Assembly: GCF_016427605.1 (NCBI RefSeq)
Contig: NZ_JAELXQ010000007.1
Span: forward strand, 1 to 64,000
Origin: Ochrobactrum sp. Q0168
Lineage (GTDB): Bacteria; Pseudomonadota; Alphaproteobacteria; Rhizobiales; Rhizobiaceae
Direction: 5' to 3'
Length of the DNA stretch: 64,000 bases
In this document: positions 35,741 through 42,997 of the stretch, one piece after another
Layout: the number at the start of each line of letters is the position of its first letter
Position numbering within the stretch: position 1 is the stretch's first letter
The notes under the pieces: model-generated
Seen by the model: only the letters and a program-made list of their open reading frames with translations
Databases searched by the model: none
Told to the model about the DNA's origin: nothing
Position numbers and translations under genes: made by a program

Positions 35741-37354
35741 ATGATTTTCGGGGAAATACCGCTCGACAAGGCATTGAACGCCATTCTCGCGCATCGCTTG
35801 GTTGTGGGCGGAACGAGTTTCCCCAAAGGGCATGTTCTCAACGCGCATGATATCGAATTTCTTCGAAAGGAAGGGTATGACAGCGTGGCGTCGGCCCAAC
35901 TGGAAGAAGGCGATGTTGCGGAGAATGACGCTGCAGGTCAGATTGCCTCTGCACTCTTGGCAAATGGCACCGTTTCCTCCGCAGCGACGACCGGGCGGGT
36001 GAATTTTCTGGCGCGGGAAGCTGGTGTCTTCACGGTCAACCGGTCGCTTGTTGATGCCGTGAATTCTGTTGATCCGTCGATAACGCTGGCGACCTTGCGT
36101 GAGTTTGACCGCGTACGCGCCGGGCAGGTCGTTGCGACAATCAAGATTATTCCCTATGCCGTACTCGAAAGTTCCGTCGCTATGGTGCTTGCGCTGTGCG
36201 GCGACCAGAATATGCTGAGTGTCGAGCCCTTTAGCGGTCGCACTGTCGGACTTGTTCAGGGAACAAACCCGACGTTGAGAACCAGTGTTCTCGACAAAAC
36301 CCGCCAGGCGCTCGAGGCGCGTTTGACGATGAATCTCGGCGCTGTCGCAACAGAACTTCGGGTTTCGCATGCGGTTCAGCCAATGGCGCGCGCCATAGAA
36401 AATGCAGCTGCTGTTTCAGACATTGTCGTGGTGTTCGGCGCATCGGCTGTTGCGGACAGAAACGATGTTCTCCCCACTGCCATTCGCAACGCAGGTGGCA
36501 CGGTTACTTATGTCGGGATGCCCGTCGATCCCGGCAATCTGCTGGTCCTTGGTGAAATCGACGGTAAGCCGGTGATCGGCGCTCCCGGCTGTGCCAGGAG
36601 CATCAAGGAGAACGGGTTCGACTGGGTTCTGGATCGCCTGATGGCTGGTATGAGCGTCACACCAAAAGATATTGCGACAATGGGGGTTGGTGGTCTTTTG
36701 CTCGACAGTCCGGCACGCATCGCGCCGCGCGATGGCAGAACCCGAAGAAAGCGCGATCTTGTGGTCACGATCGCTGTTTTGGCCGCTGGTCAGTCCTCAC
36801 GCATGAGCGGCGCAAACAAGCTGCTCGCCATTTTCGATGGCAAGCCATTGGTGCGCCGTTCTGTTGAAAATGCCATGCAAGCCGACAGTGGCCGGGTTAT
36901 CGCCGTCACCGGTCATATGGCAGGCGACATTGCAGCTTCGCTTGACGGACTCGACGTCGCTATCGTGCACAATCCGGCTTATGCCCTTGGTCTTGCGAGC
37001 TCGATCAAAGCAGCCCTTGTTGCAGCACCGGCGGATTGCGATGGATTGATGATCCATCTGGGAGACATGCCTGCGGTCAGTGCAAGGCACATTCGTAGGA
37101 TGGTCGACTGTTTTCGCCAGCACGATGGAAACGCCGTCATTCGCGCGGTTACGGACGAGGGTGAGCGTGGCAATCCCGTGATTATACCGCGCCAGCTTTT
37201 TGAATCTGTTTCGGCTCTGTCCGGTGACGTGGGGGCAAGGCATATCATCGAGGCGAGCGAACTTCCTATCATTGATGTGCCGATTGGTGTCGCCGCCAGA
37301 ATAGACGTCGATACAAGAGACGCTGTTGTGAATGCCGGGGGACGAATTGTCTGA
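35741..37354 (+). CDS. Fusion of MoeA-like molybdopterin-binding and MocA-like nucleotidyltransferase domains
   Basis: A 537-residue two-domain protein. Residues 1-335 or so resemble the molybdopterin-binding MoCF fold (GQVVATIKIIPYAV, VSDIVVVFGASAVADRNDVLPTAI, GMPVDPGNLLVLGEIDGKPVIGAPGCARS). Residues 345-537 are a MobA/MocA-type transferase with LAAGQSSRMSGANKLLA, VVRRS-like and HLGDMPAVSARHI motifs. MocA adds CMP to make the cytosine dinucleotide cofactor used by xanthine-dehydrogenase-family enzymes, so this protein probably tailors cofactor for the cluster's hydroxylase. The fusion architecture is known from Rhizobiales-like genomes as annotated NTP-transferase proteins. Its end overlaps the next gene by 23 bp. 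Confidence 0.87.
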   Translation: MIFGEIPLDKALNAILAHRLVVGGTSFPKGHVLNAHDIEFLRKEGYDSVASAQLEEGDVAENDAAGQIASALLANGTVSSAATTGRVNFLAREAGVFTVNRSLVDAVNSVDPSITLATLREFDRVRAGQVVATIKIIPYAVLESSVAMVLALCGDQNMLSVEPFSGRTVGLVQGTNPTLRTSVLDKTRQALEARLTMNLGAVATELRVSHAVQPMARAIENAAAVSDIVVVFGASAVADRNDVLPTAIRNAGGTVTYVGMPVDPGNLLVLGEIDGKPVIGAPGCARSIKENGFDWVLDRLMAGMSVTPKDIATMGVGGLLLDSPARIAPRDGRTRRKRDLVVTIAVLAAGQSSRMSGANKLLAIFDGKPLVRRSVENAMQADSGRVIAVTGHMAGDIAASLDGLDVAIVHNPAYALGLASSIKAALVAAPADCDGLMIHLGDMPAVSARHIRRMVDCFRQHDGNAVIRAVTDEGERGNPVIIPRQLFESVSALSGDVGARHIIEASELPIIDVPIGVAARIDVDTRDAVVNAGGRIV

Positions 37355-37682
37355 GTGTCGTTCCCGTTTTGCCAGTGATCCATTGGCCGTGGCGCTGAAT
37401 TGGCGCCAGGGCGGCAAAGGTGTTGCAATCGCCACGGTGATTGAAACATGGGGATCGGCGCCACGCGCCACTGGTAGCCACCTTGTTATCGACGAGAGGG
37501 GCCATTTTGAAGGCTCGGTTTCTGGTGGTTGTGTCGAAGGTACAGTCATTGAAGAGGCTCTGGAAACGATTGCCTCCGGTAGGTCAAAACTGCTGGAGTT
37601 CAGTGTTGCCGATGAAACAGCATGGCGCGTGGGGTTGTCTTGTGGAGGCAAGATCAGTGTCTATGTGGAGAGGGTCGATTGA
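37332..37682 (+). CDS. XdhC/CoxI N-terminal domain protein
   Basis: A 116-residue protein consisting only of the XdhC N-terminal domain: IATVIETWGSAPRATGSHLVID, GSVSGGCVEGTVIEEAL, and VGLSCGGKISVYVE, with the conserved cysteines in GGCVE and SCGG. XdhC-type proteins sulfurate and insert the molybdenum cofactor into hydroxylases. It overlaps the fusion gene by 23 bp and the next gene by one base (TGATG), so translation is coupled. Here the protein is split, the Rossmann part being encoded separately downstream. Confidence 0.9.
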   Translation: MPGDELSECRSRFASDPLAVALNWRQGGKGVAIATVIETWGSAPRATGSHLVIDERGHFEGSVSGGCVEGTVIEEALETIASGRSKLLEFSVADETAWRVGLSCGGKISVYVERVD

Positions 37683-38395
37683 TGCAAAGCTCTCTTCTTG
37701 CGGAACTGAATGAGATACGCGCCAGACGTTTGCTGGCAGCGACATTGACCGATCTGGACAATGGACGCACCGAGCTTGTGCGGGATGCTGAGGATGTTTC
37801 TAGTGCGTTGCAACCTCATGTTCGCCAAGCGTTTGAGACGGGCAAGCCGCTCTCTTTTGTGTCCGAAAATCGGCGGTATTTCATCAATATATATCGCCCG
37901 GCATTGCGGTTGAAGTTGGTGGGGGCAGTCCATATCGCTCAGCATCTAGCGCAGATGGCCACTATGACAGATTTCGATGTGGAGATCATCGACCCACGAG
38001 CTGCCTTTGCAACGCCGTTACGGTTTCAGGAAACTGCGTTGAAAGCAAGGTGGCCGGAAGAGGCGTTTCGTGACAGTCCGCTGGACCGGTATACTGCGGT
38101 CGCCACGCTCACCCATGATCCCAAAATTGACGAGCCGGCGCTCTCGCTAGCAATGCGGTCGGATTGCTTTTACATTGGAGCGCTAGGCAGTCGTCGCACC
38201 CATGCACAACGCACTGAAAACCTGCTGAAACTTGGGCACGACGCCACCGATCTGGCGAGGATTTCATCGCCAATAGGGCTTGATATTGGCGCACAAACTC
38301 CAGCGGAAATAGCGGTGGCGATCCTCGCGGAGCTCGTACAAAAATCCAAGATTTTCTCCAGAAACCGGTCCCCACTTTCGGGAGACATGCTTTAG
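37682..38395 (+). CDS. XdhC Rossmann-domain protein, with a repeat-derived C-terminus
   Basis: A 237-residue protein matching the C-terminal part of XdhC/CoxF proteins: LKLVGAVHIAQHLAQMATMTDFDVEIIDPR, AVATLTHDPKIDEPAL, YIGALGSRRTHAQR and GLDIGAQTPAEIAVAILAELV. It should act with the 116-residue partner in MoCo maturation. The last 12 or so residues, SRNRSPLSGDML, are encoded by a palindromic-repeat segment (38351-38392) and have probably been added to the original end. The stop overlaps by 4 bp the convergent quinone oxidoreductase gene. ATG 37682 is chosen from the TGATG overlap. Confidence 0.88.
   Translation: MQSSLLAELNEIRARRLLAATLTDLDNGRTELVRDAEDVSSALQPHVRQAFETGKPLSFVSENRRYFINIYRPALRLKLVGAVHIAQHLAQMATMTDFDVEIIDPRAAFATPLRFQETALKARWPEEAFRDSPLDRYTAVATLTHDPKIDEPALSLAMRSDCFYIGALGSRRTHAQRTENLLKLGHDATDLARISSPIGLDIGAQTPAEIAVAILAELVQKSKIFSRNRSPLSGDML
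38351..38392 (-). repeat. Palindromic repeat fragment forming a gene end
   Basis: CCAGAAACCGGTCCCCACTT then TCGGGAGACATGCT resembles the reverse complement of the first arm of the 101-bp repeat (CCGAAAACCGTTTCACACTT then TTCGGGATGCGCT). It supplies the last codons of the XdhC-like gene. Similarity is partial but the match to this repeat class is clear. Confidence 0.55.
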
Positions 38396-39393
38396 GGGGT
38401 CAGTACGATCTTGCCCATGTTGGCGTTGCTCTCCATCCAAATGTGCGCATCTATCGCTCGCTCCAGTGGGAAGGTTTGATTGACGTGCGGGCGGAAGATA
38501 CCTTGTGCGACAAGTGGCAGGACGGTGGATGCCACGTTTGTGGCGATGCGGCTTTTCTCGGATTTTGGCAAAGGTCGCAACGTTGAGCCAACCAGAGTGA
38601 GGCGGCGACGCAGAAGCGGTTCGAAATCTGCAGATATGTGGCGACCGTCCTGCAACGAGATGATAGCACAACGACCATCGACGGCCATGGCCTTGAGATT
38701 GCGATCGACATAGCTGCCGCCGACCATATCGAGCACAACATTGACCCCCTGTCCACCGGTCGCTGCGAGCACCACGTCAACGAAATCCGTTTCCCGGTAG
38801 TTGATCGCCACGTCTGCGCCGAGGCTGCGGCAATAATCGCATTTTGCAGCCGATCCGGCGGTGACGATCACGCTCGCGCCCACCGTCTTTGCGCGTTGGA
38901 TAGCATGGCTGCCAATACCGCTCGATCCGCCATGGATGAGAACCCATTCCCCTGCATTCAAGGCGGCACGCTCGATGAGATTGTATTCTACCGTCATGGC
39001 GACCTCGGGAAGCGCAGCGGCGGTCACGAAATCGATTTCATCCGAAAGGGGAATGAGCTGGTCCGCTTCGGCAATCGCGAAATCCGCATAACCGCCGCCA
39101 TGTACCAGGGAGCACACCCGCTTTGCGATACCCAACGGAACATCATCGCCGACGGCTTCAATCGTGCCTGCGACTTCCAGCCCCAATGTTGGATCGGCGT
39201 CAGCGGGAACAGGGTAGGTGCCGCGCCTTTGAGATATGTCCGGCCGGTTTACGCCAGCCGCATGAACCCGGATAAGCACCTGTCCTCTTCCAGGGCGGGG
39301 GATGGGCACCGTCTGGAGTTCCAAGGCCTCCGGGCCGCCCGGAACAGGGCAACGTATCGCTCGCATGGTGGTGGCGCTGAAAGCAAATGTCAC
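38392..39393 (-). CDS. Zinc-independent quinone oxidoreductase (MDR superfamily)
   Basis: A 333-residue NADPH:quinone reductase-like protein of the medium-chain dehydrogenase superfamily. AGVNRPDISQRRGTYP, TLGLEVAGTIEAVG and the nucleotide-binding HGGSSGIGSHAIQRAKTVGA are typical of QOR proteins; the catalytic-zinc cysteine/histidine pattern of alcohol dehydrogenases is absent. It starts 4 bp after the MFS gene stop, forming a two-gene unit with it. A role in reducing quinones or enones produced during aromatic catabolism is plausible from context only. Confidence 0.88.
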   Translation of the reverse strand: MTFAFSATTMRAIRCPVPGGPEALELQTVPIPRPGRGQVLIRVHAAGVNRPDISQRRGTYPVPADADPTLGLEVAGTIEAVGDDVPLGIAKRVCSLVHGGGYADFAIAEADQLIPLSDEIDFVTAAALPEVAMTVEYNLIERAALNAGEWVLIHGGSSGIGSHAIQRAKTVGASVIVTAGSAAKCDYCRSLGADVAINYRETDFVDVVLAATGGQGVNVVLDMVGGSYVDRNLKAMAVDGRCAIISLQDGRHISADFEPLLRRRLTLVGSTLRPLPKSEKSRIATNVASTVLPLVAQGIFRPHVNQTFPLERAIDAHIWMESNANMGKIVLTP

Positions 39394-39397
39394 GTTG

Positions 39398-40735
39398 TTA
39401 TCCTTGCGTATGAACCGCGGCGGTCGGCGCTTTGCGGTAGGTCAGGTGCAGTCCGATTGTCGCAACTGCGGAAAGTCCCATGACGATTGCAAAGAAGCGG
39501 TAGGCATCGACCGGGGTCCAGTAATGCGTGAACATATAGCCGGTCAGCAGGGGCGCGAGGATCGCGATACCCCGCCCGAAGCCGATCATCAGGCCGACCC
39601 CGGTGCCGCGCAGCACTGTTGGATAGATGGATGGGCTTATGGCGTAAAAGGCTGCAACCGCTCCGTTTGCGCAAACGCCGATAGCGAAGGCGAGCACCAT
39701 GGCGAACGACAGGATTCCGGAGAATTGCGCGTAGAGCGAGAAGGCTATGCCGCCCAGCACCAGCAGCAAGATGGTTGCCAGCCTGCCGTGGACCCAGAGC
39801 GTCAGAACGCCAAAAAGGACTGCCCCAAGAACGCCGCCGAATTGAATGAGCATCGCAATACGAATACCGAGATAGGCGTCCCCGGTCGCGTCGGAAATGA
39901 TCTTGGCGGTCCAGGTGTTGGCGAAATAAAAGGACGAGATCAGCAGAGCATAGCCCATCCAGAGAAATATCGAGCGTAGAAGCAGCGGAGCTTGCAGAAG
40001 CTCCGGGAGTCCTTGTTTCGTCCTTGCAGTTTCCGGTGAACTGCTTGACACAGGAATAACGTCAACAGGTGCATGCCCCATTCTCATTGCAATGCGATTA
40101 TAGGTATCGATCGCGTTTTTTGGCCGACGCTGAACAAGATACTCGATCGACTCCGGCAGGTAGAAAACCACGACGACTAACAGTATGGCGGAGAGACCAG
40201 CCCCAAAGAAGAACGGTGCCTGCCAGCCAAACGCCTTCAGCAGGGGCGAGATCGCGAAGCCTGCGAGAGCCGAGCCGAGAGGAAGCCCTGCACCATAAAG
40301 CCCCATGACGAGGCCGCGACGTTTTTCCGAAGCATATTCCGAAACGATGATGTTAAGGCTTGAGATCATCGCGCCGATGAACAGACCGGCTGCGGCGCGC
40401 ACGAAAACAAGCTGCCACAGGGAGCGGCACAGCCCGGAAAGCGCCATCAATAGGGTAATGGCTGTGAGACAAAGCACAATATGTCTGCGACGTCCGATCT
40501 TGTCCGCAAGCGGCGATATGAACACCGCGCCGAGCGCCATACCAAAGATGCCGGCGCTCAGAAGATACCCTACCTGAGAGTTTGGGAGATCCCACGCTTT
40601 GGCGATTGCCGGCATGGAAAAGGGCATTGCCACGACTTCATAGCCGTCGATCATAGCAAGCAGGACGCAGATAACGCAGATCCAGATCTGGGTGGGGCGC
40701 ATCGGCCCCTTCTTGATTGTTTCGTCAAGTGTCAT
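39398..40735 (-). CDS. MFS transporter, aromatic acid:H+ symporter type
   Basis: A 445-residue, roughly 12-helix inner-membrane transporter. The N-terminal DGYEVVAMPFSMPAIAKAWDL segment carries the acidic DGxD-like signature of the AAHS family, and the loop 2-3 motif reads SPLADKIGRRRHIV. Such proteins (PcaK, MhpT, BenK) import aromatic acids by proton symport. ATG 40735 is chosen with AGGGC upstream. It is divergent from the ring-cleavage genes, with two 15-bp inverted repeats between, so it likely imports the substrate of the MhpA-like enzyme. Confidence 0.9.
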   Translation of the reverse strand: MTLDETIKKGPMRPTQIWICVICVLLAMIDGYEVVAMPFSMPAIAKAWDLPNSQVGYLLSAGIFGMALGAVFISPLADKIGRRRHIVLCLTAITLLMALSGLCRSLWQLVFVRAAAGLFIGAMISSLNIIVSEYASEKRRGLVMGLYGAGLPLGSALAGFAISPLLKAFGWQAPFFFGAGLSAILLVVVVFYLPESIEYLVQRRPKNAIDTYNRIAMRMGHAPVDVIPVSSSSPETARTKQGLPELLQAPLLLRSIFLWMGYALLISSFYFANTWTAKIISDATGDAYLGIRIAMLIQFGGVLGAVLFGVLTLWVHGRLATILLLVLGGIAFSLYAQFSGILSFAMVLAFAIGVCANGAVAAFYAISPSIYPTVLRGTGVGLMIGFGRGIAILAPLLTGYMFTHYWTPVDAYRFFAIVMGLSAVATIGLHLTYRKAPTAAVHTQG

Positions 40736-40963
40736 TGAGCCCTGGTCCTCCCTATGGGCAAGCAAACTATTCGAACCGCGTACAGGCACACCAAATCATT
40801 TATCACCTCATGAAAAGCGATGGCGTTGGGATAGTCTTTTCGCGGTTCCCTCCACGCGCCACAGACCATGATTATCGCTATCGCGATGACTGGTCTCGTC
40901 GGCGGGCTCCGACACCACTGATTGTGAAAATCGGATCATTTGAAAAGAGGCAAATGCAGAACC

Positions 40964-40978
40964 GTCCGCCTGACGGAC
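40964..40978. promoter_or_regulatory. Candidate operator of the aromatic block, copy 1
   Basis: GTCCGCCTGACGGAC has 5-bp arms GTCCG/CGGAC. A second copy of the same core TCCGCCTGnnGGA occurs 35 bp further on, both in the divergent promoter between the MFS and FAH-family genes. IclR-family regulators often bind such dyads in pairs, and an IclR gene closes this block at 44697. Confidence 0.65.
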
Positions 40979-40998
40979 ACATCGCACCCAACCTATGT

Positions 40999-41013
40999 GT
41001 CCGCCTGGTGGAC
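40999..41013. promoter_or_regulatory. Candidate operator of the aromatic block, copy 2
   Basis: GTCCGCCTGGTGGAC differs from copy 1 at two bases, which reduces the arms to GTCC/GGAC. It lies 80 bp upstream of the FAH-family gene start. The two copies are centred 35 bp apart. Confidence 0.65.
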
Positions 41014-41093
41014 GAAAGGCACATTGTCAATTGTCATAGATCGTTGCGGGACATTTATATCGCTCAACTCAAATGCTAAACTGGAGCTACCAA

Positions 41094-41933
41094 ATGCGCC
41101 TGATATCTTTCGAAATTGATGGTCGCCCGTCTTACGGCCTGATGCGCGACACATTTATTCATGAAGCGACCGCTGCTTTTCGTGCCATTTATCCGGATTT
41201 GCGTTCAGCGTTGGCTGCCGGAAAGGCCAGCGCCATTGAAACGGAATCCGATGGAATGGATCCGTCCGCCGTTAAATTGTTTTCCCCAATTCCAAACCCG
41301 GACAAGATTATCTGTATCGGCCTGAATTACGCCAATCACATCAAGGAAACAGGCCGCGAGAAACCCAAATATCCCTCCATCTTCACGCGTTATCCGTCTT
41401 CGGTGCTGGGCAGCGGCGTGCCGTTGCTGAAGCCGATCTGCTCGGATGAATTCGACTATGAGGGCGAACTCGCCGTCATAATCGGCAAGGAAGGCCGTAA
41501 TATTCCAGCCGCCTCGGCCAAGGATTACATTCTAGGCTATTCCTGCTTCAATGATGGCTCGATCCGCGATTTTCAGCGTCATACGACCCAATTCTGGTCA
41601 GGCAAAAGCTTTGACGATTCCGGTTCGATGGGGCCATGGATCGTCACCACAGATGAGCTTCCCAATCCAGAAGAGCAGCATCTGCGGACTATTTTGAATG
41701 GTCAGGAAGTTCAGACCACGCCAATTTCGGATCTGGCTTTCTCCATCGGGGAAATCATCGAATATGTCTCTAAGGTGACGAGACTTCTCCCCGGCGACAT
41801 CATCGCGACGGGCACTCCGGGTGGGGTGGGACGCTTTCGCACACCACCGCTCTACATGTTCGAAGGAGACAGGATCGAGGTCGAGATCAGTGGCATTGGC
41901 ACCCTGTCGAACCCTGTCGCGAACGCGCAGTAA
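41094..41933 (+). CDS. Fumarylacetoacetate hydrolase family protein
   Basis: A 279-residue FAH-family enzyme. IICIGLNYANHIKETG, EFDYEGELAVIIGKEGRNI and the FNDGSIRDFQ, FSIGEIIEYVSKVTRLLPGDIIATGTPGGVG segments supply the metal-binding acidic residues and fold landmarks. Family members hydrolyse C-C bonds of beta-diketones, or isomerise or decarboxylate ring-cleavage products. ATG 41094 has CTGGAG upstream. As first gene before an extradiol dioxygenase and a flavin monooxygenase, it probably processes the ring-cleavage product. A hairpin (41943-41966) follows. Confidence 0.88.
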   Translation: MRLISFEIDGRPSYGLMRDTFIHEATAAFRAIYPDLRSALAAGKASAIETESDGMDPSAVKLFSPIPNPDKIICIGLNYANHIKETGREKPKYPSIFTRYPSSVLGSGVPLLKPICSDEFDYEGELAVIIGKEGRNIPAASAKDYILGYSCFNDGSIRDFQRHTTQFWSGKSFDDSGSMGPWIVTTDELPNPEEQHLRTILNGQEVQTTPISDLAFSIGEIIEYVSKVTRLLPGDIIATGTPGGVGRFRTPPLYMFEGDRIEVEISGIGTLSNPVANAQ

Positions 41934-41942
41934 GGGCTGACA

Positions 41943-41966
41943 GCTGTCTCCGAAATCGGAGACAGC
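41943..41966 (+). other. Hairpin between FAH-family and dioxygenase genes
   Basis: GCTGTCTCCG-AAAT-CGGAGACAGC is a perfect 10-bp stem with a 4-base loop, 10 bp after the FAH stop and 20 bp before the dioxygenase start. No T-run follows. It could be an attenuator or mRNA-stabilising element. Confidence 0.7.
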
Positions 41967-41985
41967 CCCGCATAGGGAGGATAAG

Positions 41986-42966
41986 ATGGCAATCAACGCA
42001 TTGGGATATATCGGAATCCGTTCTGATAAGCTGTCGGACTGGAATGACTTTGCCGGGAGCTTGCTCGGCATGCAGTGCATCGAGCGGGCGTCAAATGAAT
42101 TGGCATTCCGTATGGATGATCGGATGCAGCGGCTCTTCGTCATGAACGAACCGGGCGAGACGTTATCCTGCATGGGCTGGGAGGTCGAATTTGAAAGCGA
42201 TCTCGATCTGTATGCCGCGCGATTGCAGAACGCCGGGACACGCGTCAGGCATGGGACACGGGCCGAGTGCGACCGGAGGTTCTGTGCCTCCATGGTTATT
42301 TTCGACGACCCTGTGGGAAATCGGGTGGAGCTTATCTGGAAGCCGATGCTTTCTTCCGATCCGTTCGTTCCCGGGCGCCCGATTTCGGGTTTTATGACCG
42401 GTCCCTACGGCATGGGGCACGCAGTGCTTCATGTGAGGAATATAGAAATCATGATGCCCTTCTATCGGGACAATCTCGATTTCCATGTCACCGATTACGG
42501 ACTGCAACCCTATGGGCTTTACTTCTTCCACGTCAACAACCGTCACCATAGCTTTGCGATGGTCGGTTCGGGTGGACAGGGCTTTCATCATTTCATGATA
42601 GAGTTCCGCAACCTAGACGATGTCGGGCAGGGTTACGATATTGCCATGCAACGCGAAGACAGCATTGCCTATACGCTTGGTCGGCACACCAATGATTACA
42701 TGACCTCGTTCTACGCGAATTCACCCTCTGGATTTTTTGTCGAGAACGGCTGGGGCGGGCGGGTCATCGATCCGGCGACGTGGGAGCCTCATCAGACGAC
42801 CGACGGGCCATCCTTCTGGGGGCACGAGCGTCTTTATCTGACCGAAGAGGGGGGCAGGAAACGCTTGCGCGACATGCGTATGGATGCCGCCGCGCGAGGG
42901 ATACAGGCTCCTCTGGTCGCCGACTGCCCCTGGCTATTCAACGAACTTGCCCGTACCGGCCATTGA
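41986..42966 (+). CDS. Extradiol ring-cleavage dioxygenase (VOC/type I)
   Basis: A 326-residue two-module VOC protein like 2,3-dihydroxybiphenyl/catechol 2,3-dioxygenases. The start NALGYIGIRSDKLSDWNDFA is typical of the N-terminal module. Likely iron ligands in the C-terminal module are His in GPYGMGHAVLH (about residue 145), His in FHHFMIEF (about 205) and Glu in SGFFVENGW (about 250), the spacing of BphC-type enzymes. It would cleave a catechol made by the FAD monooxygenase encoded next. The ATG is preceded by AGGGAGGATAAG. It lies 52 bp after the FAH gene. Confidence 0.87.
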   Translation: MAINALGYIGIRSDKLSDWNDFAGSLLGMQCIERASNELAFRMDDRMQRLFVMNEPGETLSCMGWEVEFESDLDLYAARLQNAGTRVRHGTRAECDRRFCASMVIFDDPVGNRVELIWKPMLSSDPFVPGRPISGFMTGPYGMGHAVLHVRNIEIMMPFYRDNLDFHVTDYGLQPYGLYFFHVNNRHHSFAMVGSGGQGFHHFMIEFRNLDDVGQGYDIAMQREDSIAYTLGRHTNDYMTSFYANSPSGFFVENGWGGRVIDPATWEPHQTTDGPSFWGHERLYLTEEGGRKRLRDMRMDAAARGIQAPLVADCPWLFNELARTGH

Positions 42967-42997
42967 TCGGCCCAAACAAAACCACCAAGGGACGACT

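Noticed and set aside
40717-41079. 120-codon open frame on the plus strand before the FAH-family gene
   Set aside because: Runs across the divergent promoter and its inverted repeats; no ribosome site and no recognisable domain.
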